NCBI GenBank assembly: GCA_000750105.3
Contig: JPHH03000037.1
Coordinates: forward strand, 1-64,000
Length of the DNA stretch: 64,000 nt
Source of the DNA: Tolypocladium sp. Sup5 PDA-1
Taxonomy: Eukaryota; Ascomycota; Sordariomycetes; Hypocreales; Ophiocordycipitaceae
Reading direction: 5' to 3'
Under the pieces are notes generated by a model that was not told where the DNA came from, searched no databases, and saw only the letters and a list, made by a program, of their open reading frames with translations. Positions 19,524-28,759 of the stretch are shown here, piece after piece. Position 1 is the stretch's first letter. Each line of letters opens with the position of its first letter. A program made the position numbers and the translations under genes.

Positions 19524-21266
19524 ATGTCAAAGCCCCAAGAGCCAGGTAACGAGTCGAATGACAGCAATGGCAGCCCCAACGCGGCCTCGGACGCCGAAAA
19601 AGCGACGGCGGGCTCAGAGCAAAACACCTCGCAAGAGAGCGGCCAGCAGGCGAGGCCGACACTCAGAGAGAAGCTCAACAAGCCCCTGAGCTTCCACCTC
19701 GCCTTTCTGTCTCTTCTCATCATGGTCTTCATCGTCTCGGTAGATGCGACTGCACTGGCTGTGGCTATTTCTGTGGGTTTTTATTCTTATTTTAGGCCGA
19801 GACGTTGGCTTACACCTGCGCAGACGATAACCGAGGAGCTTCACGGCACGACTCTCGAAGCCTTCTGGGCCAACATTGCATTTATGCTCACCGTCACCGT
19901 TGTTCAACCCATATACACCAGCATTTCCGACATTGTCGGCCGGAAGCTGCCCCTCTACGCCGCATTCTTCCTCTTTGGCCTCGGCTCCATCGTTTTTGCC
20001 GTCGCCCAATCTCTGCCCATCGTCATCCTGGGCCGGGCGGTGCAGGGCCTCGGTTGTGGCGGCATCGACGTGCTCAACGAAGTCATCATCGCCGACATCA
20101 CCACTCTGAAGGAGCGTGCATTCTACATCGGCATGATGTCCATCCCCATGGCGCTCGGCACGGTTCTTGGCCCCGTGCTCGGCGCGGCCTTTAGCGACTA
20201 CGCGACCTGGCGCTGGATCGGCTGGATCAATCTTCCGCTCATTGGCGTTTGTCTGCCATTGACCATCTTCTTCCTGCGTCTGAATCCCATGCCCGACACC
20301 TTCCGTGAGCAGCTGCTCAGGGTAGACTGGTCCGGCATCGGCTTGTTTACCGCTGGCGCCGTTCTCTTCACCCTACCCCTGAGCTGGGCCGGGGCCATGT
20401 ACCCGTGGCAGTCCTGGAGAACCATTTTGCCGCTGGTCATTGGCGTCATCGTGCTTGTCGTCTTTGTCTGGTACGAGTCGAAGCCCGTCGAGCCCATGTT
20501 CCCCTACCGCATCTTTCGAAACCGCACCGCCGCCGCTACCCTGGTCGGAAGCTTCATCCACGGCATGGTCCTTTATACTCTCATCACCTACGTGCCCCTC
20601 TTTTTCCAAGCTGTTTACCTCGAGGCGCCTCTCGAGTCCGCAGTCTCTCTCATCCCCTTCTTTGCCGTCCTCATGGGGTTTACCGGCATCGCCGCCATGG
20701 GTGTTGAGTGGACGCGTCGCTACGTCTGGCAGATCTGGCTGGGATGGATTTTGCTCACGGCCGGCGTCGGTCTGTTCAGTCTTTGGGGGACCGAGAAGAG
20801 CCTAGCCATGAGCGCCAGCTTCCAGGTCATCGCCGCCATTGGCATCGGCTCCCTGTTCACCGTTCTTCCTATCCCTATGCAGGCCAGTGCAGAGCGGAAC
20901 GAGGACCAGGGTCTCGCCGTCGGCATCCTCGTCGCATTTCGACTCTTTGGGGCTCTCATCGGCCTGGCCATTGCCTCCTCGGCCTTCAACAGCCAGTTCG
21001 GCTCCGCCGTTGCTGCTCTCGGCGCAATACCTGGAGCTCCTGCCATTCAGGATCCAAGAGAGGCTTTGAGTTTTATACCCGTCCTCAAGAACATCGACCT
21101 TGCGCCCGAAATTTTGCACAGCATTCAGGAGGCGTATGCACAGGCCTTCCGAGTGGTATTCTACATCCTTGCCGCGTTTGGTGCTTTTGGTTTCTTGGTG
21201 TCGTTGTTGACGAAGGAGCTGACGATAGAGTCCGAGGAGAAGAGCAGGCAGGCGTTTGAGACTTGA
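19524..21266 (+). CDS. MFS transporter, DHA2 (14-TM) drug:H+ antiporter type
   Basis: Two exons, 19524-19772 and 19824-21266, giving 563 residues. The 51-nt intron is in frame and stop-free. Removing it restores the family-typical run from VDATALAVAIS to TITEELHGTT, so the longer unspliced reading is wrong. A polar N-terminal tail of about 60 residues is followed by roughly 14 hydrophobic helices. The signature GRAVQGLGCGGIDVLNEVI precedes ADITTLKER and matches the antiporter motif after helix 4. It is plasma- or vacuolar-membrane located by family. As the last gene of the cluster it is inferred to export the product or confer self-protection. TCCGGA and a tandem repeat lie upstream. Confidence 0.9.
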   Translation: MSKPQEPGNESNDSNGSPNAASDAEKATAGSEQNTSQESGQQARPTLREKLNKPLSFHLAFLSLLIMVFIVSVDATALAVAISVGFYSYFRPRRWLTPAQTITEELHGTTLEAFWANIAFMLTVTVVQPIYTSISDIVGRKLPLYAAFFLFGLGSIVFAVAQSLPIVILGRAVQGLGCGGIDVLNEVIIADITTLKERAFYIGMMSIPMALGTVLGPVLGAAFSDYATWRWIGWINLPLIGVCLPLTIFFLRLNPMPDTFREQLLRVDWSGIGLFTAGAVLFTLPLSWAGAMYPWQSWRTILPLVIGVIVLVVFVWYESKPVEPMFPYRIFRNRTAAATLVGSFIHGMVLYTLITYVPLFFQAVYLEAPLESAVSLIPFFAVLMGFTGIAAMGVEWTRRYVWQIWLGWILLTAGVGLFSLWGTEKSLAMSASFQVIAAIGIGSLFTVLPIPMQASAERNEDQGLAVGILVAFRLFGALIGLAIASSAFNSQFGSAVAALGAIPGAPAIQDPREALSFIPVLKNIDLAPEILHSIQEAYAQAFRVVFYILAAFGAFGFLVSLLTKELTIESEEKSRQAFET

Positions 21267-21309
21267 CGCCCGTCGAGGCGGAGGAAACCTAAAGGTAAAC
21301 ACCCAAGCC

Positions 21310-21710
21310 GTCCTTCAACTACGACGTGCGGCGTCGCACATTTGTGCCAAGAACAATAGATAGCGGGCTGTGATCACAATGGCAATTGACGGCAGACTGC
21401 ATGTGTAGAGTGACTCATAACTGTAATGAACAATGCCCTTGAGGACTGCCTTGGCCGTTTGCAGTGAATGCTGGTGAATCACGGGCCCGCACAGACGCGT
21501 CCAAGGGGCTGAGAGCAGTGAATCCAACACACGCTGCCTCACCCAGAAATATAAATAGGCCCCTTCCCCATCTCTCCCACCTTTCCTTCCCATCATTTCA
21601 AGCAAACCTACAGCTTTACAGCCGCTACAATGGTCCCAGTAGACCTGCGTACAGCCTTCTAGCCCTACCCTGTATATCCCGAGTGGCCGATACACTCGTG
21701 AAACGGCAGT
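21310..21710 (+). repeat. promoter-like dispersed repeat, right copy
   Basis: Inverted relative to the copy at 4745-5160 and alignable over about 400 bp through an ordered series of shared blocks (for example GCCTTGGCCGTTTGCA, GGACGCGTC on the opposite strand, GAGAGCAGTGAATC, the TATA-like ATATAAATAGGCCCC, CTCTCCCACCTTT and GTAGACC). The TATA-like box is at 21549-21558, reading rightward. Substitutions are frequent, so duplication is not recent. The two copies lie just outside the polyketide cluster on either side. Confidence 0.6.
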
Positions 21711-22535
21711 GGCATGCGTGCTCGTCTGCATCGCGGTTAGTCTTGGCCCTCTTTAACCTTGGTATGGAGCTGATTTTCGTTGGCAGCATGTTACCCGCGT
21801 CACTATTAGACGCACTTGCATTGCGAGGCGATGCCCTGGGATGGAACTTGGTTTTATCGACACGTGTGGGGAAGCCGAATACACAATACACGACTGGCCT
21901 CCTGGGAGACTGACGAAACCTGCAATATTAGATGGGTGAAACAAACAGGGCGCCACGCCTATCCCCTTTGGCCATTCATACTTGAAATGCTGTTCACGCA
22001 ATTGTACGCAGAAAGAAATCAACCGAGGCCTCACTCATCCCCCTTTGACCAAGCCCCTCGAGCCTGGTCTTCCTCGGCACCAACGCTGCCAAGTCTCGCA
22101 GCCCTCCACTCGTGAGCGGCTCCAACACTTGCAAGTGGGCATGCAGGTCCTGCCGATCCAGTTGCGTGCTCATTGGCGGTCCATTTGCCTTGTCACGGCA
22201 GATCAGGGGTCGGAGCCGGAATCTTCTAGCAGGTTCGTACATATCTTCACCCCGGCGGGAACGTCCGAGCTTGAAGTGGCTGCGTAGCACGCCAAATGTC
22301 GACAGCCAGGACATCGTGGAGCAGCACCGCGCCAACCAATAACCTTATTCGGACCTCCATGGAGCTCACGCGCATCCTACCCTGGGGATAGAGTTTAGAG
22401 GCGCCAGGCCACCGCGGTGGCCCAAGGTGGCTTTTCATTCATATAAATGGCCAGCCCGTCTAATCCTGTCCGCTCCGTTTCTTCCACCAGATCCGCCGTC
22501 GCCACCACAAACAAGCTGCCCCCGATTACCACGCC
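21711..22535. promoter_or_regulatory. intergenic, promoter of the small secreted protein
   Basis: No gene is supported in 21711-22400. A clear TATA box, ATATAAAT, lies at 22441-22448, about 90 bp upstream of the ATG at 22536 and followed by a pyrimidine-rich leader, as expected for a highly expressed secreted-protein gene. Confidence 0.5.
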
Positions 22536-22798
22536 ATGAAGCTCGCCGTCTGCCTTGCCCTGGCAGGCTTCTTTGCCTCCATCAGCGCGGCGCCGCTGGG
22601 GGGAGAGGAAAAGAAATGCCTCGAGTTCTACGGTGCGTTGCCTCTGCCGGACTGACTAGCGCGATGTTGACAATGGATTTTGTAGAGGAATGCAAGCAAA
22701 ACGAGGACTGCTGCTCAGGGGCATGCCACCAGGTGTTCCCTTATAAACCGAAAAGATGCGCCATGGTTGAAATCAAGACAAAAACACCTCCTAAATGA
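22536..22798 (+). CDS. small secreted cysteine-rich protein with knottin-like spacing
   Basis: Two exons, 22536-22632 and 22686-22798 (53-nt intron, GTGCGT donor, TTGTAG acceptor), giving 69 residues. The first 18-19 residues form a clear signal peptide ending near SISA/AP. The mature part has exactly six cysteines spaced C-x6-C-x5-CC-x3-C-x10-C. This is the arrangement of inhibitor-cystine-knot (knottin) peptides, seen in many unrelated secreted proteins. A Lys-rich tail follows the last cysteine. The TATA box is about 90 bp upstream. Possible roles are secreted effector, antimicrobial or protease-inhibitor-like peptide; the sequence does not distinguish these. Both the fold and any activity are inferred from cysteine spacing alone. 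Confidence 0.7.
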
Positions 22799-23275
22799 TG
22801 GTCTTCGGCCATGTCGCCTTCACGGCGAACGCATTTGGACGTGTCAGGATGAATCAAGGGCATTGTCGGGTATTTCCCCCCTCTTTTAGGCAGAAATGGC
22901 TACAGTGTTCTATGGTGCTTTCGCATTCGATATCTAGGTTGGGAGGCACTGTGACGATGCTCATGGCGTGTTCAAGCATGTAGCACAAGCCTCGTTTGGT
23001 CGTCTTCCGATTGTTCGGGCGGACTGTTGCTACGAAAGTTGTTTGCCCAGTTGACAGAAAAGCACCGTTCATCAATACACCAAAGGTATTTGTAGTCCGT
23101 ACAGACCACGGCAGACGGCAATGCCGGGGCCGGGGCTCTGCCGGGTGGGGCCGCTCAGCCCGCGCCGCGCGCTAATGCCAACCCCACACGTCTTTCTCCA
23201 TCTCCATCCCGACAACCTCACAGCACCACCACGAACGCCGGCCCCGGCATACCTCTGCCCGCCACTCTGCCCGCC
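22799..23275. other. no gene seen
   Basis: Intergenic, 477 bp. A TAGTCCGTACAG fragment related to the dispersed TACTCCGTACGG palindrome lies at 23093-23104. The last 80 bp are a CA/C-rich 5' leader of the splicing-factor gene. Confidence 0.4.
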
Positions 23276-24226
23276 ATGCAAGGCTTCAACATGGGACGGT
23301 ACGTCCCCCCCGAGGTCGAGGGCACCACCACCGGCAACAGGCTGCACAACAAGCGCCCCGCGTCGACGCCCACGGTGCGCTTCGAGATGCCCTTTGCCGT
23401 GTGGTGCGCCTCCTGCCCGAAGCCCACCCTCATCGGCCAGGGCGTGCGCTTCAACGCCGAGAAGCGCCGCGCGGGCGCCTACCACACCACGCCGATATGG
23501 AGCTTCCGCATCCGCCACGCCGACTGCGGCGGCGCGCTCGAGATCCGGACGGACCCGCGCAACACGGCGTACGTGGTCGTCGCCGGCGGCACCAAGCGCG
23601 ACACCGGCGAGGAGCGCCCGCGCGACGGCGACGCGGTCCTCTTGACGGACGCGGAGCGCGAGGCCCTGCGCAGGAACGCGTTTGCGAGCCTGGAAAAGAC
23701 CATCGAGGACCGCGAGCGGCTGCGGCGGGCCGGCGAGCGCATCGAGGACCTGGCGGAGGCGTCGGCGCGGCACTGGGACGACCCGTACGCGCAGAATCAG
23801 CGGCTGAGAAGGGCCTTTCGCGTGGGGAGAAAGGAGCGGGAGCGGGACGCGGCGGCGGCGGCGGACCTCGGGGACAGGATGAGCCTGGGCATCGACCTGT
23901 TGCCGGCGACCGAGGACGACGCCAGGCGCGCTGCCCTGGTGGACTTTGCCCCGGCGGAATCCGGCGACAGGGCTCTGCGGAAGCCTCTGTTTGGGGTTGC
24001 CAAGGTGTCGCGGCGTCCGGCCGGCAAGGTCAAGGACACCCTTGCCTCGGAGCTGATGACCAACACCCGCGCCGGGCAAGATCCCTTCCTCCAGAAGCGA
24101 GAGCTCGGGGCCCCGCCGAGGCTGCCCGGGGTCAAGAGGAAACGGGCGGCATCTGCCGAGGCTGATTCGTCGCCAGCCAAGCGCGCGAGCGTCCCGAGCG
24201 GACTGGTGCAATACGACTCGGATTGA
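23276..24226 (+). CDS. CWC16 family pre-mRNA splicing factor (Saf4/CCDC130-like)
   Basis: Single exon, 316 residues. The family start MQGFNMGRYVPPE is intact. A zinc-binding module with CASC and a second Cys in HADCGG follows, around the conserved RFEMPF, GVRFNAEKRR and TPIWSFRIRHADCGG segments, then EIRTDPRNTAYVV. A long charged helix-rich region (about 120-210) and a basic C-terminal nuclear-localisation-like stretch (KRKRAA) complete the protein. CWC16 proteins associate with the activated spliceosome; the CCDC130/Saf4 branch, rather than Yju2/CCDC94, is suggested by the N-terminal sequence. Its product acts in the nucleus, in a genome whose genes here are intron-dense. Confidence 0.9.
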   Translation: MQGFNMGRYVPPEVEGTTTGNRLHNKRPASTPTVRFEMPFAVWCASCPKPTLIGQGVRFNAEKRRAGAYHTTPIWSFRIRHADCGGALEIRTDPRNTAYVVVAGGTKRDTGEERPRDGDAVLLTDAEREALRRNAFASLEKTIEDRERLRRAGERIEDLAEASARHWDDPYAQNQRLRRAFRVGRKERERDAAAAADLGDRMSLGIDLLPATEDDARRAALVDFAPAESGDRALRKPLFGVAKVSRRPAGKVKDTLASELMTNTRAGQDPFLQKRELGAPPRLPGVKRKRAASAEADSSPAKRASVPSGLVQYDSD

Positions 24227-24543
24227 TGTATCTTGCGCTTTACTAGATTTACTAGATACCCAGCTGGCGCGTCCGGTGAGTGCTTTTGAGCATTCAATCT
24301 ATCTGGCTGCTCAAAGAATGAAACCGTCCTTGATCAAATTGCAGCACCATCCAACGGCGCCGACAACGCTCGCACTCTGCATACCTGCCCTTCCAGGTAC
24401 CGAGGCCTCTGTGTGGGAAACCGCTACGCAACAAACATGTTGGCTTATGCAACTCCGTCCGGTGTATAAACACAAAGCTCCCTGCCGTCATGACCAATCC
24501 GACGCCGTCCAATGGAATATCGATCTGCTCCCCGCAATGCGCC
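24227..24543. other. convergent 3' intergenic region
   Basis: No gene seen between the 3' ends of the splicing factor and UBC8. It presumably holds both terminators and polyadenylation sites. Confidence 0.4.
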
Positions 24544-25517
24544 TCACACGTCGTCCATCTGGCCGGCGGGCTCCTCGTCGTCGTCGTCGTTGAAGCTGGC
24601 CACGGACGACATGTCGTCGTCATCCTCGCTCTCGGCGCCGGCCTCGTCGGCGGCGTCCTTGGTGGCGTACTTTTGGACGTACTCTGCCCGGGTCAGCTCT
24701 GGTGGTGCGAGCGAGGTCTTGGCGCCCACCTTTGACCTTGGCCTCGTAGCTCTTGGGCTCCCGTATGAGCAGGGCCGCCGCTTCCCCGTTGAGGGGGTCC
24801 GTCGGGTTCGGGTACCGGAGGAGTTGCGGCAGGAAGACCTCGAAGATGTTGATCATGTCGTACATGGGCGACCACGTCTGGTTGATGACGTCCAGGCAGA
24901 CCGAGCCGGACCTACGACGCATCAGCACAGCCGTCCCTGGTTCCGCCTGCAGCGTCAGGCCTTGGGGTCTCACAACTCATCAATGTTGGGGTGGAAGATG
25001 CGGTTAACAAAGCCGATGCTCGGGCTCTTGTAGGGGTACGTGTCCGGCAGCTCGACGTGGACCTTCCAGATGCCACCCTCGAATGGAGCTACGGCCGGTC
25101 AGCAGCTGTCGCCGGGGCGCGTGCCGGGTACTGACTCTCTGCGGGGCCTTTGAAGCGCACGTAAAACTCTTGCCTGTTCGTTCGGTGAGGATCGGGGTCG
25201 GTTGGTTCGAGGAGACGGGGCTTACACTGCGTCTGGTCAGCGCGGACGGGGGACGGGGATCGGGGCGCGTCTCACTGTTGTCGTTGACTAGGGTCACTTC
25301 GTAGTCGCTCATGAGCCTGCTCCTGTCAGTCGCGGGTCTCTGCGTCGTCGGAGGCTCCGTCGTACATTCTGCATCACGTCAGCGTCGGATCCATGCAGGG
25401 CGAGTCCTGTCCGTACTTCATGACCTAGGCGGCAGACATGTCAGCTTCGGATACCAAACGCGCCCGGCCAGAGCCGGCACTCACATCAGTCTCGATTCGG
25501 CGGCGTGGGCTGCTCAT
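24544..25517 (-). CDS. ubc8: ubiquitin-conjugating enzyme E2, Ubc8/UBE2H type, with micro-exons
   Basis: Best model has nine exons: 25517-25485, 25424-25417 (8 nt), 25368-25366 (3 nt), 25316-25276, 25226 (1 nt), 25173-25136, 25088-24974, 24911-24730 and 24683-24544, giving 186 residues. Introns are 46-62 nt. Only this reading yields the family N-terminus MSSPRRRIETD followed by VMKMLMSDYEVTLVNDN and MQEFYVRFKGP in frame. The catalytic Cys85 lies in SGSVCLDV, preceded by the HPN motif (FHPNIDE); the C-terminal tail is acidic (ESEDDDD). Ubc8 is the E2 partner of the GID/CTLH ligase that degrades gluconeogenic enzymes. A simpler model omitting the 3-nt exon (acceptor at 25323) gives SRL in place of ML. 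The protein family is certain; the micro-exons rest on sequence logic. Confidence 0.85.
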
Positions 25518-26768
25518 CGTTGCGGTTACAGCGGCGGGAGTTGCGGAAGTGGGGTGTCGGCGATCCAGGAGTCCGCGACTGGACGACGTCACTGCTCGGC
25601 TGGTGCGGCGAGCACTGGGGGCACGATAAGAACTGCAATCGGCGCGGATGCTTCTGTGGTGGCCGTCGGGGGCGAGCTCGGCTCAGGGTCAAGAATGCAT
25701 CGACGCGGGACGGTGTTGGGACGCAAGGCGATCGGAGGGAAAGAGAGTCGCGGGCGGACGAGAGGGGAGAAGTGATCGGCTCCAGTCACGCGGGGTGATG
25801 GCAAGGCGAATCAGTCGCACAGCGCTTGCCCGAAGATTTAGCGAGCATATGGATGGGATAATCTAACCAAGACAGTACATGCACTTCCGCGTTTTTAATT
25901 AAAGCATTATTACGGATACAGGCGATCATCCAGCACAGCATGCCAAATTCGTATCCGTATTCATGTCCAAGACGGAGCTTCGATGCGATGTGGCCGCTAA
26001 AATAGCTTCGACCGTGTCGTTTGCGGCCCAGCCAGGCCAACGATGAGATGTGGAGGAGGCGGAGAAATGATATTTCACAGAAATAATCATTCATCTAGTC
26101 CGTACAATGTAAGCCGATACGGAGAGAATATGTCACCGAACCGCCGCTGGGCGTCACGACAAGCGCGGTGAGCACCATGATGACCTGGGGTGCCAGACTC
26201 GCACCAGACAATTGCCACTCAACAATTACACTACCATTATTAGTCCGTACGTCCGTAGGCCGTACAAACAGGGGCACATTCATCAATGCATGACGACAGT
26301 GCCCACGCGACACCGACATTGCTGACTCAGCCGACCCGAAATGCCTCGGCAACGCCTCGCGCCGTCCGCTCAGCCACCCGCGGCACAGCGCCCATGTCCG
26401 CTGTAACTGCTCGGCTCCAGGGGCCGTGGCCGCAAACGGCGAGGTGCTCGCATCTGCGCGGTAGCCTCCAGAATGGTTGCGAAAAAACACCAAGCAATTT
26501 CCAGAGATACTCAATTCTACAACGTAAAAACCATCATGACGGGTCTCATAAAAACGCTTCTTCCGCACCTGTTCGCGTGCCCTGGATCTCCTCTCTTCAC
26601 CCACGGGACGGCGCTCGACTGCCCCTGAATTGCAACCCACGTTTTCTGCCGTATTTCGAGCCCAGTTCACTCATTTGCCCCCTTCAATCGCCGTGTCAGT
26701 GAGGTACCTGGTTGGCGCCTGCAGCTGCACGCAGACTCATCACCTCGTCTCAACACCAACACATCATC
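25518..26768. other. intergenic, no supported gene
   Basis: About 1.25 kb between the divergent UBC8 and panB genes. Fragments of the dispersed CTCCGTACGG-like palindrome occur at 26096-26104 and 26243-26266. A 191-codon minus-strand frame (26095-26670) has no motif and unconvincing composition, so it is not annotated. The promoters of both genes lie here. Confidence 0.4.
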
Positions 26769-27836
26769 ATGCCTCCGGCTGGCTCCATCACCCGGTCGTG
26801 TGCCCGCCTGGTACGACCCTCACGGCCAGCCGTCAACCTCGCATCGCCTGCCCGCATCCCCATCCCGGCGGCATGCCAAACGCGATTCAGCTCTCACTCG
26901 CCCATGGGCGCCCCCCCAGCAAACCCGCGCAAAAAGGTCACCCTGGGCACCCTGAGGTCCCTGCATAAAAAGGGCGACCCGATCACCATGCTCACGGCGC
27001 ACGACTTCCCCAGCGCCCACGTCGCCGACCACGCGGGCATGGACATGATTCTCGTCGGCGACAGCCTTGCCATGGTCGCGCTCGGCATGGAGGACACCAG
27101 CGAGATTCTCCTCGAGGAGATGCTGTTGCACTGCCGATCGGTCGCGCGCGCCACGCAGAGCGCATTTACTGTAAGTGCAGAGCATGAGAGTGCCGAGCCC
27201 GAGCGACGACTGACTGGCCTCAAGGTTGGCGATTTGCCGATGGGCACCTACGAGATCGCGCCGGAGCAGGCGTTGGGCACCGCCATCCGCTTCGTCAAGG
27301 AGGGGAGGGTCCAGGGCGTCAAGCTCGAGGGCGGCAAGGAAATGGCGCCAACCATCCGCAAAATCACCACTGCCGGCATCCCCGTGCTCGGTCACGTCGG
27401 CCTCACTCCTCAGCGGCAGAACGCCCTCGGGGGATTCCGCGTGCAGGGCAAGACCAGCGACGGCGCGCTGAGGCTTCTCGAGGATGCGCTGGCGGTGCAG
27501 GAGGCGGGCTGCTTCGCCGTCGTGCTGGAGGCGGTCCCGGCCGAGGTGGCCGCGCTGGTGACGCAGAAGCTGTCCATCCCGACCATCGGCATCGGTGCCG
27601 GTGCGGGCTGCTCCGGCCAGGTCCTCGTCCAGACGGACATGGTCGGCAACTTTCCGCCCGGCAGATATCTCCCAAAGTTTGTCAAGCAGTATGGCGACGT
27701 ATGGGGCGAGGCGAAAAAGGCCATCGAGGCGTACCGCGACGACGTCAAGAGCGGGCAGTACCCTGCGCCGGAGCACACGTATCCAATGTCCGGGGAGGAG
27801 CTAAAGGCGTTTTCTGACGCCATCAAGGATGTGTGA
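26769..27836 (+). CDS. panB: ketopantoate hydroxymethyltransferase (PanB)
   Basis: Two exons, 26769-27170 and 27225-27836, giving 337 residues. The 54-nt intron (GTAAGT donor, GACTGAC branch, CAAG acceptor) is in frame and stop-free; its removal joins SAFT to VGDLPMGTYE as in homologues. The enzyme transfers a hydroxymethyl group from methylene-tetrahydrofolate to alpha-ketoisovalerate, the first committed step to pantothenate. Conserved segments are TAHDFPSAHVAD, LVGDSLAMV, GVKLEGG, LGHVGLTPQ and GIGAGAGCSGQVLVQTDMVG. The first 45 residues are Arg/Ser/Pro-rich and nearly free of acidic residues, suggesting a mitochondrial presequence. An upstream open frame begins only with TTG, so the ATG at 26769 is chosen. 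Confidence 0.92.
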   Translation: MPPAGSITRSCARLVRPSRPAVNLASPARIPIPAACQTRFSSHSPMGAPPANPRKKVTLGTLRSLHKKGDPITMLTAHDFPSAHVADHAGMDMILVGDSLAMVALGMEDTSEILLEEMLLHCRSVARATQSAFTVSAEHESAEPERRLTGLKVGDLPMGTYEIAPEQALGTAIRFVKEGRVQGVKLEGGKEMAPTIRKITTAGIPVLGHVGLTPQRQNALGGFRVQGKTSDGALRLLEDALAVQEAGCFAVVLEAVPAEVAALVTQKLSIPTIGIGAGAGCSGQVLVQTDMVGNFPPGRYLPKFVKQYGDVWGEAKKAIEAYRDDVKSGQYPAPEHTYPMSGEELKAFSDAIKDV

Positions 27837-27975
27837 TGGGAAGGTGGTATCGGGATGGCGTACGGCGGCGCGGTTGGATTTACATTGAGCGAGCGCATTG
27901 ATTTCTCAGCATCAGGGCATCAGGGGTCTAGCGGTCCAACGTAGAATATCGTTCCAGAAGTGATAGAGGATAAGC

Positions 27976-28502
27976 CTATCCAAAGGCGGGGGTCAGGGAA
28001 TAGGCAACCACGAGCTGGTCGTGAGCATTCTTGAAGCACTGCATCGTGTCAGCGTTGATACCGAGTGAGCGGAAAGACGGGGAGAACACACCCGGTGCAG
28101 GTTCCCCATCACCTCGTCCAGCGACGGCGCAAACGCGCTGTTGACGTACAGAAACACGCTGTCCGTGTCGCTGCACCGCAGCTTGCGCCGCAGGTACCGC
28201 ACCACCTCCTCGAACTTGCGCTCGGCGCTGATCTTGCACAGGTCCTGCGCCAGGTTTGGTGCCGCGCCGACGGCCTTGAAGCGCACCACGACCTTTTCCT
28301 GCGGGAACCCGCCCGCGCTGGCGAGCGCGGCCGATGCGTCGCGCGGCAGGTCGGCGAGCATCACGGACGCGGACATGGTCAGCGGCAGCTCGGGCGAGGC
28401 GCCTGCGTCGTCGTCCTCAGGCACGGGCGAGGGCGTGGCCTGCGCAGGGGGCGGCGACGGGCTCGGTCTGTCCCGCGGCGAGGCGGGCTGATGGGGGTCC
28501 AT
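27976..28502 (-). CDS. atg12: autophagy ubiquitin-like protein Atg12
   Basis: Two exons, 28502-28092 and 28038-27976 (53-nt intron, GTGTGT donor, GCTGACACG branch region, GCAG acceptor), giving 157 residues. A Pro/Ser/Asp-rich N-terminal extension of about 65 residues precedes the ubiquitin-like fold. Family segments are KVVVRFKAVG, KISAERKFEEVVRYLRRKL, DSVFLYVNSAFAPSLDE and the terminal DQLVVAYSLTPAFG. The C-terminal Gly is the residue that is activated by Atg7 and joined to Atg5; no extra residues follow it, as usual for Atg12. It functions in autophagosome expansion. The start codon is the only well-placed ATG. Confidence 0.93.
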
Positions 28503-28759
28503 GGTTAAGATTCGGCAAGGCCTGTATCTAATGGATGCATTTTTCGCGAGCGATGCGATGTTGGGCGCAGATGCTGCTGTTTGATCAGGCAGCCGTGCGA
28601 GGTGACGTTCAATTACGGTGCGGAGTCATGCGTGCACTGTGCTCACCAACCGTCACCGCGGCTCAGTCATCCATTAAATAGCGGTCAATTCCAAGTGGTG
28701 AGTTGCTTCAGATCGCCAACGCCTCGTGCTCGGCACCCGTCTCTACGTTCCGTCTACAT

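Noticed and set aside
25174..25275. One single intron replacing the two around the 1-nt UBC8 exon
   Set aside because: Joining 25276 directly to 25173 shifts the frame, and using only the second donor adds a basic insert and also shifts the frame.
26095..26670. 191-codon minus-strand frame upstream of panB
   Set aside because: No motif, biased composition and position inside a divergent promoter region.
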